Of a stretch of 64,000 nucleotides of DNA, positions 34,527 to 43,501 are shown one piece after another; position 1 is the first letter of the stretch; each line of letters opens with the position of its first letter. Source of the stretch: an uncultured Rhodospirillales bacterium (GTDB lineage Bacteria; Pseudomonadota; Alphaproteobacteria; Reyranellales; Reyranellaceae); contig CADECW010000007.1 in assembly GCA_902825855.1 (NCBI GenBank), forward strand, positions 33,529-97,528, in the 5' to 3' direction. The notes below the pieces were generated by a model, which ran no database searches, had not been told where the DNA came from, and saw only the letters and a list, made by a program, of their open reading frames with translations. Both the position numbers and the translations under genes were made by a program.

Positions 34527-36131
34527 TTACTGCAGATCGACCAGCGTCAAATCGACGAACCACGATTGCGGCGAGACGAAGCCTTTTACCTTCTTGCTGA
34601 AGGCGCGCGGGTTCAGGTCGTGGACGATGAAAAGCCAGGGCGGATTGTCAACCAGCCGCTCGTGCGCCATCGCAAAGTACTTCTGGATGGTCGCCTCATC
34701 GGTCGCTTCCGACAGGGTCTTCATCACGTCCTCGAACTTGTCGTCCTTCCACTGCTGCCAGTTCGAGCCCGTCGGCGAGGAATTGGCGAAGGCGAAGTAG
34801 CGGAACATCATGCCGACGTCGCTCGAGGGAGAGCTGACATTGAGCGCCATGGCGCCCTTGAGCGACGGATCTTCGGGCACGGCGCGCGCGGCGTTGAGCA
34901 GGACCTGCCATTCGACGGCCTCGACCTGAACGTCCACGCCGCAGGCCTGCTTAAGGTTCTCCTGCAGCGCCTCGTTCATGGGCAGCGGCAGCATCTGGCC
35001 CGAGCCAGAGGTCGAGATCATGACCTTGAACGACAACGGCTTCTTGTCGCTGTAGCCGGCGTCGGCCAGCAGCTTCTTGCCCTTGGCCGGATCGAACGTG
35101 TAGCGGTTCTCCGGCTTGCCGAAAGCAGGGTCGCCGGGCTTCAGCCAGCCGACCGACGGCTCGGCCGTCCCGTTCAACAACGTGACGATCGCGTTGCGGT
35201 CGATGCAATAGTTCAAGGCCTGGCGGACGCGGACGTCGGCCAACGGACTGTTCTTGGCCGCCATGTTGTAGAACCACGGCCAGACATGCGGATATGAGCC
35301 GGTCGAAATCACGAAACCGGCCTGCTTGAGCGACGGGATGCCGTCCGGCGGCGGCACCTCGATCCAGTCGACGCGACCTGAGCGCAAGGCCGCGAGCCGC
35401 GTGTTGGGCTCAGGAATGGGCAGCAGCACGATCTGGTCGACCTTGGCCTTCTTGGCCGGGTCCCAATAGGCGTCGTTGCGCGCCAGGGTCACCGACTGGC
35501 GCGGCACGACGCCGGTGATGCGGAACGGCCCGGTGCCGGCAGGCGGCAGCAGCGCCACCTTGGCCCAGTCCTTCCCGCCCTTCTCCCACGACGCCGGCGA
35601 GGCATTCAGGATATACGGCACCATCCACGGAAAGTACGAGGCCACGATCGACGTCGTCATCGACACGGTCGACTCGTCGATCTTCTTGTAGGAGGCCAGG
35701 ATCGGCACACGAGAGCGCATGATGCCGACGGCGCCCGGCTCGAACTGGGCGCTGTCCTTGTTGAAGATGCGCTCGAGGTTCCAGATCACGGCATCGGCGT
35801 TGAAGTCCGTACCGTCGTGGAACTTCACGCCTTTGCGCAGATGGAAGATCCAGGTCTTCTTGTCGTCGGGCGCCTGCTCCCACTTCTCGGCCAAACCTGG
35901 CCGCAAGGTTGCGAGCTGGTCCGTGCGCGTCAGGTCGAACAGGATCAGCCCTTCGAAGATCGGGAAGCCCAGGAAGCGCATGCCCTCGAAGCCGTTGTTG
36001 GGCATGCCCGTGGTGGTCGGGATGTCCGACGCCGTCATGCCGATGCGCAGCACCTTCTCCTGGGCCACGGCGGGCGACAGCGACAGTGCCGAAGCGGCGA
36101 GCAACGCGGCGAATGACAGGGTTTTCTTCAT
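34527..36131 (-). CDS. ABC transporter solute-binding protein, family 5
   Basis: A 534-residue periplasmic protein of the peptide/nickel/opine (SBP_bac_5) family. The signal peptide covers about residues 1-23 (cleavage near AVA-Q). The family hallmark F-H-L-R-K-G-V-K-F-H-D-G lies near residue 103-114. No permease or ATPase gene adjoins it. Its ribosome-binding site (AGGAG) is buried in a perfect 13-bp hairpin at 36133-36162. The gene lies between a kinase gene (upstream) and a dioxygenase gene (downstream). The ligand is not evident. Confidence 0.88.
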   Translation of the reverse strand: MKKTLSFAALLAASALSLSPAVAQEKVLRIGMTASDIPTTTGMPNNGFEGMRFLGFPIFEGLILFDLTRTDQLATLRPGLAEKWEQAPDDKKTWIFHLRKGVKFHDGTDFNADAVIWNLERIFNKDSAQFEPGAVGIMRSRVPILASYKKIDESTVSMTTSIVASYFPWMVPYILNASPASWEKGGKDWAKVALLPPAGTGPFRITGVVPRQSVTLARNDAYWDPAKKAKVDQIVLLPIPEPNTRLAALRSGRVDWIEVPPPDGIPSLKQAGFVISTGSYPHVWPWFYNMAAKNSPLADVRVRQALNYCIDRNAIVTLLNGTAEPSVGWLKPGDPAFGKPENRYTFDPAKGKKLLADAGYSDKKPLSFKVMISTSGSGQMLPLPMNEALQENLKQACGVDVQVEAVEWQVLLNAARAVPEDPSLKGAMALNVSSPSSDVGMMFRYFAFANSSPTGSNWQQWKDDKFEDVMKTLSEATDEATIQKYFAMAHERLVDNPPWLFIVHDLNPRAFSKKVKGFVSPQSWFVDLTLVDLQ

Positions 36132-36132
36132 G

Positions 36133-36162
36133 GCATGAGCTCCTGATTTCAGGAGCTCATGC
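36133..36162 (-). promoter_or_regulatory. Perfect 13-bp hairpin sequestering a ribosome-binding site
   Basis: GCATGAGCTCCTG at 36133-36145 and its exact complement at 36150-36162 enclose a 4-base loop. In the mRNA of the solute-binding protein, the 3-prime arm contains CAGGAG, the likely ribosome-binding site, 8 bases before the ATG at 36131. The hairpin would hide that site when folded. It begins 17 bases after the stop of the upstream kinase gene, so ribosomes finishing that gene could open it. Confidence 0.6.
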
Positions 36163-36179
36163 AAGGAGCGGGCCGCCGC

Positions 36180-37142
36180 TCAGGTCGGCATCAGCTTCTC
36201 GAACCGCGCGAGATAGTCCGCGGCGTGCACCTTGTAGTCGACGCCCGGTGTCTTGAGATGGACATCCGACACCATCGCCCACAGCGCCTCGCGCAAGGCG
36301 CTGGCAGCCTTCATCGCGGCGAACGAACGACGCAGGGCGTGATCCGCCTTGCCCGCAAAATAGGCAGTGAGCAGCACATCGTCGTCGGCCGGCCCGTAGG
36401 AACCGTTTGCCGACAGGTTGGCAAGATCGAACATCGCCGTGCCGAAACCGCCATATTCCCAGTCGATCAGCCACAGCCGCTTGCCGTCGTCCATGAGGTT
36501 GCCCGGCAGGAGATCGTGATGGCCGAACACGATCGGCAGCGGCACCTGCATCTGCTCGAGTTGGTCGGCGACGGCGAGATAGCGGCGGTCGGCGCCGATC
36601 AGGGTCACGTAGTCGCGGATGACGTGGAACACCCAAAAGGTGTTGGCTGGTCCCCGCACGTGACGGCCTACATTGGTGTGGCACTCCTTCAGCAGTGCCG
36701 CCAACCTTCCGACAGCGGACCGCATGTCGGCCTCGCCGAAGGTCCGCCCGTCGATGAAGCGCAGGACAGTGAGGCCGGACTCGGCGTGGATGATCTCGGG
36801 CGACAGCCCCGCCTCGAAGGCCGCTTTCGACGCAGCCCGTTCACGGTCGCGGAAGACGTGATGGACCGGGATGTCCTCGCCGCAGCGTGCGACGAACTTC
36901 TCACCGCGATGCGTGACGACGAACGAGATGTTGGTGAGCCCGCCTTTCAGGGGCTCGAGCCTGACCGGTTCCTTCCAGCAGGCGAGCCGTGCGACCCGAT
37001 GTCGAAGAGCTTCTGTGGTGTCGTGTCGAGCCAAGGCAAATCCTGCGGTCCGAGTGTGGCGAAGGACTGCCGGGGCAGGAGATCCTTCGATATGCCGAGA
37101 ATGACAGAGAACACTGGCTTTCGCAGCGCGGCGCAGCGTCAT
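36180..37142 (-). CDS. Choline/aminoglycoside phosphotransferase-family kinase
   Basis: The kinase fold starts near residue 50 of the longest frame (R-V-A-R-L-A-C-W), with the catalytic loop F-G-H-H-D-L-L-P-G-N and the metal-binding L-I-D-W-E-Y-G-G about 20 residues later. It resembles choline kinase and aminoglycoside phosphotransferases. The first 35-45 codons come from a palindromic repeat (37045-37105), so the true start is probably near a TTG at 37034 or thereabouts; I keep the ATG at 37142 as the outer limit. It is followed by the solute-binding and dioxygenase genes on the same strand. The substrate is unknown. Confidence 0.75.
   Translation of the reverse strand: MTLRRAAKASVLCHSRHIEGSPAPAVLRHTRTAGFALARHDTTEALRHRVARLACWKEPVRLEPLKGGLTNISFVVTHRGEKFVARCGEDIPVHHVFRDRERAASKAAFEAGLSPEIIHAESGLTVLRFIDGRTFGEADMRSAVGRLAALLKECHTNVGRHVRGPANTFWVFHVIRDYVTLIGADRRYLAVADQLEQMQVPLPIVFGHHDLLPGNLMDDGKRLWLIDWEYGGFGTAMFDLANLSANGSYGPADDDVLLTAYFAGKADHALRRSFAAMKAASALREALWAMVSDVHLKTPGVDYKVHAADYLARFEKLMPT
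37045..37105. repeat. Palindromic intergenic repeat, copy 2
   Basis: CGAAGGA (37060-37066) pairs with TCCTTCG near 37084-37090, with an inner CTGCC/GGCAG stem between. The right flank GATCCTTCG...ATGAC matches the right arm of the copy at 25748-25822. It overlaps the 5-prime end of the kinase frame and lies about 100 bases before the divergent TPP-enzyme gene. Confidence 0.5.
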
Positions 37143-37201
37143 TTCATGCCGCGCACTCCCGCGCTACGTTGCGCCATTGGGCCGGCCTTGAGGAGGAGTT
37201 G

Positions 37202-38875
37202 ATGCCAGACGCACGCGTATCCAACACCATCACTGGCCGTGACGCCTTTCTTCGCGTGCTGAGCGATGAAGGCGTCACCAAGATGTTCGGCAATCCCGGC
37301 ACGACCGAATTGCCGATCATGCATGCGCTCTCCTCGGCGCCGGAAATGGGCTATGTGCTCGGCCTGCAGGAAGCCGTCGTCATCTGCATGGCTGACGGCT
37401 ATGCCCGCGCCTCGGGCAAGCTGGTGTCGTGCAACGTCCACGTTGCGCCGGGCCTCGGCAACGCCATCGGCTCGATCTACACCTCGCTGATGTCGGGCAC
37501 GCCCATGATCGTCACGGCCGGCCAGCAGGAGCAGGGCCACGGCCTTACCGAGCCCCTGCTCTATGCCCCGCTGGTGCCGATGGCCCAGCCGGTCGTCAAA
37601 TGGGCGACCGAGGTCAATCGCATAGAAGACCTGCCGCGCATCCTGCGCCGCGCCGCCAAGGTGGCGACCACGGCACCAACGGGCCCGGTGTTCATCTCGC
37701 TCCCCGGCGACATCCTGAACAACGAGGCGGCCATCGACATGGCCAAGGCGACGCGCGTCGATACGGCAGTGCGCCCGAGCGATGCCGCGCTGGAGCAGCT
37801 TGCCAAGCGGCTGTTGTCGGCCAGGAAGCCGGTGATCCTGGCCGGCCACGAGATCGCCACCGCCGACGCCTTTGCCGAAGCGACCGCGCTTGCCGAGACG
37901 CTGGGTGCGCCGGTGCTGCAGCAGACCGTGGCCTGGGGAGCGCACTATCCCTCCGAGCACGTCGCCTATCTCGGTGCACTCAATCGAGACCAGAAGCACG
38001 TACGCCGCGTCCTGAGCGACTACGACCTGATGTTCTGCGTCGGCGCCGATGTGCTCAAGATGTCGGTATGGAGCGAGACCGAGCCGTTGCCCGAGACCAC
38101 ATCCGTGGCGATGGTCGGCCTGCGCGACTGGGAGATGGGCAAGAACTTCCCGGCTGAGATCGCGGTACGCGCCGATGTGAAGGAAACGCTGAAGGCGCTG
38201 GTGCCGCTCCTTAAGAAGCTGGGCGGAACGGCCCTTGCCGACAAGGCCAAGGCGTCGCTCGCCGAGATCGCAACGCGCAACTGGAGCGCCCAGCGTGCCG
38301 CGCGCAAGGCCAAGCTCACCGCGCCCGCCTGCGAGAAACCGCTGCATGCCGAATGGGCAATGATGCGGCTCGTCGACAAGATGCCCGAGGACGCCATCCT
38401 GGTCGAGGAAGGGCTGACCAGCACGACGACGCTGTTCCACTACTTCCCCTTTCGCGATCGCAACAGCTACTTCGGCAACGTCAGCGGTGGCATAGGCTGG
38501 GGCATCGCTGCCGCGGTCGGCGTGCAGATCGCCCATCCCGCGCGCCGCGTCGTGGCGGTGATCGGCGATGGCAGCGCCATGTACTCGATCACCGCGCTGT
38601 GGAGTGCTGCGAACCAGAAACTGCCCGTAGTATTCGTCATTGCCAACAATGCCGGCTACCAGATCCTCAAGAACCGACTGAAGCTGTTCCATGGCAATGA
38701 CACGCCGATCGGCATGGACTTCAACGATCCGCCGATGGACATTGCCGCCATCGCCGGAGGCTTCGGCGTATCGGCCGAGCGGGTGGACACGGCATCGGGC
38801 TTCGACGCTGCACTCGACAAGGCGCTGTCCAAGACCGACGGCCCGAGCCTGATCGAGGTCATGATCAAGAGCTGA
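37202..38875 (+). CDS. Thiamine-diphosphate enzyme, benzoylformate-decarboxylase-like
   Basis: A 557-residue protein with the three-domain layout of ThDP decarboxylases. The N-terminal domain has F-G-N-P-G-T-T-E-L-P at 29-38 and the cofactor-activating glutamate E57. The central domain is the FAD-like fold, and the C-terminal cofactor site is G-D-G-S ... N-N near 454-482. The sequence is closest in feel to benzoylformate decarboxylase (MdlC); acetolactate synthase-like activity cannot be excluded. AGGAGGAGTT before ATG 37202 is a strong ribosome-binding site. It stands alone, divergent from the kinase gene. Confidence 0.85.
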   Translation: MPDARVSNTITGRDAFLRVLSDEGVTKMFGNPGTTELPIMHALSSAPEMGYVLGLQEAVVICMADGYARASGKLVSCNVHVAPGLGNAIGSIYTSLMSGTPMIVTAGQQEQGHGLTEPLLYAPLVPMAQPVVKWATEVNRIEDLPRILRRAAKVATTAPTGPVFISLPGDILNNEAAIDMAKATRVDTAVRPSDAALEQLAKRLLSARKPVILAGHEIATADAFAEATALAETLGAPVLQQTVAWGAHYPSEHVAYLGALNRDQKHVRRVLSDYDLMFCVGADVLKMSVWSETEPLPETTSVAMVGLRDWEMGKNFPAEIAVRADVKETLKALVPLLKKLGGTALADKAKASLAEIATRNWSAQRAARKAKLTAPACEKPLHAEWAMMRLVDKMPEDAILVEEGLTSTTTLFHYFPFRDRNSYFGNVSGGIGWGIAAAVGVQIAHPARRVVAVIGDGSAMYSITALWSAANQKLPVVFVIANNAGYQILKNRLKLFHGNDTPIGMDFNDPPMDIAAIAGGFGVSAERVDTASGFDAALDKALSKTDGPSLIEVMIKS

Positions 38876-38939
38876 TCCGGCGCGAAACCGTTTCGCGCAC
38901 CGTGCGTTGTCTCCGTGCCTGATCGCCACGGAGGCAACG

Positions 38940-39173
38940 ATGACGGATTGCGAAAGCATGCTGAAGGAGCTTGAGGAGAAGGCCACAAGGATGCGTAGCG
39001 CGCGCAAGGCCGCCAAGGCTCCGGGCGCGGGCGAGCGCGAAGTGTCCGACTGCAAGATGATCGAGCAGGAGTACATAGGCCTGCACAAGCGCGCCAAGAC
39101 AATGATCGACGAGCGCGGGTCGGACAACGACAGGAAGAAGCTGGCAGGGATGGAGCCGCCCACAGTGCACTGA
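38940..39173 (+). CDS. Small charged hypothetical protein
   Basis: A 77-residue, strongly charged, probably helical protein with two cysteines (C4 and C43). ACGGAGG lies just before the ATG, a good ribosome-binding site. No domain is recognised. It lies 64 bases after the ThDP enzyme on the same strand and could be cotranscribed with it. Confidence 0.55.
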   Translation: MTDCESMLKELEEKATRMRSARKAAKAPGAGEREVSDCKMIEQEYIGLHKRAKTMIDERGSDNDRKKLAGMEPPTVH

Positions 39174-39302
39174 ATGACACGGAAGACCCTGCGGTCCGCA
39201 TCGCCACCATGAGCGGACCGGAGGTCCGCATTTCAGGCGCGAAACTGCCGTCTGAAACCGCTAGGAGCCCCGCCGGACAGGCCGCTAAGCTTGCCTGTCC
39301 AA

Positions 39303-41378
39303 ATGACCACATCCCCCACCCTGGCCGCCCCGTGGCGCATCGGCGTCGACGTCGGCGGTACCTTCACCGACATGGTGCTGCGCGACGCCGCCGGCACCGT
39401 GCGCATCTTCAAGTCGCCATCCGTGCCGGCGGATCCGAGCGAAGGAGTCTTGGGTGTGCTGCGCCTCGCCGCCCAGCAGCTCGATCTGCCGCTTTCAGCG
39501 CTGTTGCGTGACTGCACGTTGTTCGTGCACGGCTCGACCGTGGCTACCAACACCATCCTCGAGAAGAAGGGAGCCAAGGTCGGGCTGCTCACCAGTGCAG
39601 GTTTCCGCGACTCATTGGAGATTCGCCGCGGCATCCGCGAGAACCAGTGGGACCACCGAGCGCCCTTCCCGCCGGTGTTGGCGCCGCGCTACCTGCGCCT
39701 GCCGGTGCGTGGACGCATCGGCGCCGACGGCCGCGAGCTGTCGCCGTTCGCCCCCGAGGATGTCGATGCCGCCGTCAAGGTGTTCGCCGACGAAGGCGTC
39801 GAGTCCGTCGCCGTCTGCCTGTTCAATTCCTTCCTTGATGGCGGGCACGAACGCGCGGCTGGCGAGAGACTCGAAAGGAGCTGGGCCGGCCACTGGATTT
39901 CGCTGTCGAGCGAAGTCATGCCGACCATGGGCGAGTACGAGCGCAGCTCCACAGCCGTGGTAAACGCCTACATTGCGCCGAAGGTCACGAGCTACCTCAA
40001 GGCGCTCGACCAGCAATTGCGCCAGCTCGGCCTGCCGCGCTCGCTGCTGCTGCTGCAGAGCAACGGCGGCGCGGTGTCGGTCGAACAGGTCGCGAGCCGC
40101 CCCGTCATGCTGGTTCTGTCCGGCCCGGCTGCCGGCGTGGGCGCGCTGAAAGGCTGCGCCGCACCGGGCGAGGCAGCCAATCTGATCTCGATGGAAATCG
40201 GCGGCACCAGTTGCGACGTCATGGTCATGGCCAAGGGCGAAGTCCCGGTGGCCGACGAGCTGGTGATCGACGGCTACCATCTCACGACGCCGTCAGTGGA
40301 GATCCATACCGTCGGCGCGGGCGGCGGTGCCATCGCCTGGGTCGACGATGCCGGCCTGCTGCATGTCGGCCCGCAGGGTGCAGGGGCGCGCCCCGGTCCT
40401 GCCGCCTACGGGCTGGGTGGCGAGAATCCGACCGTCACCGACGCCCAGCTGGTGCTGGGCCGACTGCGCCCCGGCCCACTGGCCGGTGGCGTCACGCTCG
40501 ATGGCAAGCTGGCGCGCCACGCGATCGAGACCAAGCTCGCCAGGCCGCTCGGGCTGTCGGTCGAGGACGCAGCGTCCGGCGTCATCCGGCTGCTGGAGCA
40601 GAACCTGCTGCACGCCGTGGAGCGGCTCAGCATCGAGCGCGGCCACAATCCGGCGGCCTTTACCCTGGTCGCGGCGGGTGGCGCAGGGCCGATGCACGGC
40701 GCCGCCGTCGCCCGGGCGCTCGGCGCCAAGCGCGCGCTGCTGCCGCGCGCGGCAGGCGCTTTCTGCGCCATGGGCATGCTGCAGTCCGACGTGCGCCAGG
40801 ATTACATGCATGTCTTCCTTGCCGACCTCGACACGGTCGACCGGGCCGGGCTCGAAGCGGGCTTTGCCCAACTGGAGAAGCGCGCCGGTGAGGCGCTGGG
40901 CCGCGAAGGCTTCACCAACGGTTCAGCTGTCGTTTCGCGCGAGGTCGACCTGCGCTACGACGGACAGCAGTGGCCGGTACGGGTCGCAATGGGCGCCGCT
41001 TTCGACGCGGCTGCGGCGCGCAGCGCCTTCGAGGCCGAGCATCAGCGCTTGTTCGGCCACATCCAGCCCGGCGGACGCCTCTCGATCACCGCGCTCCGCG
41101 TCATTGCCCGCGGCCTGCTCGACTGGACACCGCCGGTCGCACGCTCGCCGCAGGCCGCCGCGCCAAAGCCGCGGGAAAAGCGCAAGGTCTGGATCGATCC
41201 GACGTACGGCTGGCACGACGTGCCGATCTATGACGGTGCTGAACTGCGGCCCGGCTGTCGGCTCGACGGTCCGCTGCTGATCGAGGAGCGTACCACAACC
41301 GCCTTCGTCGGGCCGCGCGATCGACTGGAAGTCGACCAGCGCGACGACTTCCTGGTCCATGTCGGAGCCGTTGCATGA
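39303..41378 (+). CDS. hyuA: Hydantoinase/oxoprolinase subunit A
   Basis: A 691-residue HyuA. The actin-like ATPase start G-V-D-V-G-G-T-F-T-D is at 14-23, Hydant_A_N covers about residues 10-190 and Hydantoinase_A about 200-490, with G-P-x-A-G near 281-285. Paired with HyuB it performs ATP-dependent opening of a lactam or hydantoin ring, or acetone-carboxylase-like chemistry. The start at 39303 is the first ATG; a TTG four codons upstream is possible because the ribosome-binding site is weak. It overlaps hyuB by four bases (ATGA). Confidence 0.9.
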   Translation: MTTSPTLAAPWRIGVDVGGTFTDMVLRDAAGTVRIFKSPSVPADPSEGVLGVLRLAAQQLDLPLSALLRDCTLFVHGSTVATNTILEKKGAKVGLLTSAGFRDSLEIRRGIRENQWDHRAPFPPVLAPRYLRLPVRGRIGADGRELSPFAPEDVDAAVKVFADEGVESVAVCLFNSFLDGGHERAAGERLERSWAGHWISLSSEVMPTMGEYERSSTAVVNAYIAPKVTSYLKALDQQLRQLGLPRSLLLLQSNGGAVSVEQVASRPVMLVLSGPAAGVGALKGCAAPGEAANLISMEIGGTSCDVMVMAKGEVPVADELVIDGYHLTTPSVEIHTVGAGGGAIAWVDDAGLLHVGPQGAGARPGPAAYGLGGENPTVTDAQLVLGRLRPGPLAGGVTLDGKLARHAIETKLARPLGLSVEDAASGVIRLLEQNLLHAVERLSIERGHNPAAFTLVAAGGAGPMHGAAVARALGAKRALLPRAAGAFCAMGMLQSDVRQDYMHVFLADLDTVDRAGLEAGFAQLEKRAGEALGREGFTNGSAVVSREVDLRYDGQQWPVRVAMGAAFDAAAARSAFEAEHQRLFGHIQPGGRLSITALRVIARGLLDWTPPVARSPQAAAPKPREKRKVWIDPTYGWHDVPIYDGAELRPGCRLDGPLLIEERTTTAFVGPRDRLEVDQRDDFLVHVGAVA

Positions 41379-43105
41379 TCGAGCTCGATCCCGTCACCTT
41401 GGCGCTGGTGCAGAACCGGCTGGACCACATCTCCCACCAGATGGGCTGGGTAATGACGCGCACGGCGCGTTCGCCGATCTTCAGCCAGAGCCACGACTTC
41501 TCCTGCTTCCTCGCCGACTCGCACGGCACCTTGATCAGCCAGGCGGACGGTATTCCGATCCATACCGGCGGCGGCGGCTTCGCCGTGCGCGCCATCCTGC
41601 GCGACTTCCGGAACACCATCGAACCGGAGGACGTCTTTCTCCTGAACGATCCATACACGGCGGGCGGCAACCATCTGCCGGACTGGGTGATTGCGCGTCC
41701 GGTGTTCGTGGGCGACAAGCTCATCGCCTTCGCCTGCAATCGCGCCCACCAGGCCGACATCGGCGGCGGTGCCCCGGGCACCTACAACTCGGCTGCCACC
41801 GAGATCTTCCATGAGGGTATCCGCCTGCCGGTGCTGAAGCTGATCGAGCGCGGTCGCACGCGCGACGACCTGTGGCGACTCCTCATGCTCAACACGCGCC
41901 TGCCCGAGGCGCAGGACGGCGATCTGCGTGCCATGATCGGCTCGACGCGCATTGGCGCGGAGCGGCTCGCCGCCCTGGTCGAGGAACTGGGCGTCGAGCG
42001 GGCGCCCGACTTCTTCGAGGGCGTTCTGGCCCACGCCGACCGCCGTTTCCGCAGCTGTCTCGCCCGGCTGGCCAAGGGCGTGTGGCACGCCGAGGAGGCG
42101 GTCGACAACGACTGCTTCGAGACGATCGACGGCAAGGTCGCCGTCACGATGACGGTGAAGGACGACGGCCTGATCGTCGACTTCGCCGGCACCTCGCCGC
42201 AACTGAAGGGCTTCAAGAACAGCTCCATCGCCAACTCGACATCCGCGGTGTTCATGGCGCTTTCGTCGTTCTTCGAGCCGGACCTTCCCAAGAACGAAGG
42301 CGCCTTCCGCAGTGTCGAGATCCGCTTGCCGGAAGGCACCATGGTGAACGCGCGGCCGCCTGCGCCGATGACCATGAACACGGTGTTCATCGCCCACGAG
42401 ATCATCCATGCGCTGTGGAAGGCGCTCGAGAAGGCGTTGCCCGAACGCGCCTCGGCAGGCTGGTCGAAGGCGGTGCATGCGGTCACCGCGGGGGTCAAGG
42501 ACGACGGCAGCCGTTACGTGATGTATCAGTGGGCCGGCGCGCCGGCTGGAGGCGGCGTCGAGGGTCGCGATGGCTTCCATCTCATCGGCCACCTCATCAC
42601 CCTGGGCGGCCTTACCCTGCCCAACCTCGAAACCTACGAGCAGCTATACCCGGTACGTTTTCATCGCCAGGAACTGCGCTGCGACAGTGCCGGACCCGGC
42701 CGATTTCGTGGCGGCGCCGGCTGCGACTACGAGGTCGAGATCTTCACCCAGGCCGACTACGCCTTCCGCGGCGAAGGCGTCGGCGCACCCTCAAGCTTTG
42801 GAGCCGCCGGCGGCCGTGCCGGCGTGGGCGGCGAGGTCACCCTGAAATTGGCCGATGGCGGCGAGATCAACGCGCCTAAGTACGGGGTGCAGCGTCATGG
42901 TCCGGGAACCTACCGCGCCCTGTCGCCGGGAGGCGGCGGCTTTGGCGACCCGCGCACACGCGATCCGGCCCGCGTCCTGCGCGACGTTCGGGATGCCCTG
43001 GTGAGCCGGCTGGCTGCCGAGCAGGACTATGCCGTAGCGATCGCCGAGGACGGCCGCAGCATCGACGAAGCGCGAACGGCTTCGCTCAGGTCTGCGGCCG
43101 AATAG
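41375..43105 (+). CDS. hyuB: Hydantoinase/oxoprolinase subunit B
   Basis: A 576-residue HyuB (Hydantoinase_B family) across its entire length, beginning M-I-E-L-D-P-V-T-L and ending in the glycine-rich G-P-G-G-G-G-F-G-D-P-like segment near 520-530 (here S-P-G-G-G-G-F-G-D-P). It is the metal-binding, ring-opening partner of HyuA. The ATG lies within the hyuA stop region, so translation is coupled. No transporter or regulator adjoins, so the physiological substrate (hydantoin, oxoproline or other lactam) is open. Confidence 0.9.
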   Translation: MIELDPVTLALVQNRLDHISHQMGWVMTRTARSPIFSQSHDFSCFLADSHGTLISQADGIPIHTGGGGFAVRAILRDFRNTIEPEDVFLLNDPYTAGGNHLPDWVIARPVFVGDKLIAFACNRAHQADIGGGAPGTYNSAATEIFHEGIRLPVLKLIERGRTRDDLWRLLMLNTRLPEAQDGDLRAMIGSTRIGAERLAALVEELGVERAPDFFEGVLAHADRRFRSCLARLAKGVWHAEEAVDNDCFETIDGKVAVTMTVKDDGLIVDFAGTSPQLKGFKNSSIANSTSAVFMALSSFFEPDLPKNEGAFRSVEIRLPEGTMVNARPPAPMTMNTVFIAHEIIHALWKALEKALPERASAGWSKAVHAVTAGVKDDGSRYVMYQWAGAPAGGGVEGRDGFHLIGHLITLGGLTLPNLETYEQLYPVRFHRQELRCDSAGPGRFRGGAGCDYEVEIFTQADYAFRGEGVGAPSSFGAAGGRAGVGGEVTLKLADGGEINAPKYGVQRHGPGTYRALSPGGGGFGDPRTRDPARVLRDVRDALVSRLAAEQDYAVAIAEDGRSIDEARTASLRSAAE

Positions 43106-43148
43106 TCGTTCCACGCATTCGCGAGAGCTTTCGTCGCTGTCGTAGCCG

Positions 43149-43334
43149 TCAGCGCGTATAGACTGTCGTCGAGGTGGCGGGTGCCGCCGGTGTCGTGACC
43201 GTCGTCGTAGCGGCAGGTACCACCGGTGTCGCGACCGTCGTCGTAGAGGCGGGTGCCGGGCTTTGGACCGTACGTTCCGAACGGACCGAGCAGGCGGCGA
43301 CGGCAAGCATCACGGCAATCATCAGGAATTTCAT
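43149..43334 (-). CDS. Small Thr/Pro/Ala-repeat lipoprotein
   Basis: A 61-residue protein with a lipoprotein signal: lipobox A-V-A-A-C with C15 as the lipid site. After a short spacer come 12-residue repeats of the form T-T-V-x-T-P-x-x-P-A-x-x, encoded by a 36-bp tandem repeat. GGAGG lies 5 bases before the ATG. Such low-complexity tails act as flexible spacers in envelope proteins. I do not recognise a named family. Confidence 0.6.
   Translation of the reverse strand: MKFLMIAVMLAVAACSVRSERTVQSPAPASTTTVATPVVPAATTTVTTPAAPATSTTVYTR
43167..43248. repeat. 36-bp imperfect tandem repeat, about two copies
   Basis: CCGGTGTCG followed by GACCGTCGTCGTAG recurs with a 36-base period (copies anchored at 43187 and 43223). 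It encodes the 12-residue Thr/Pro/Ala repeats of the small lipoprotein on the minus strand. The unit length keeps the frame. Confidence 0.6.
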
Positions 43335-43501
43335 GAAACCTCCAGGCACCCGATGGGTGCGACACTTCAATGGCGAGCGGGCCAAGTGGTTGCACCCGTT
43401 GCCAGCGGTTAAGCGGCACGAGTTCTGGGTGCGAGCGCCGGCAACCTTCGCCGCGCCGCACGTTACCTCCCTGCTCCATCAACAAGCAGCGGAGGACTTC
43501 A

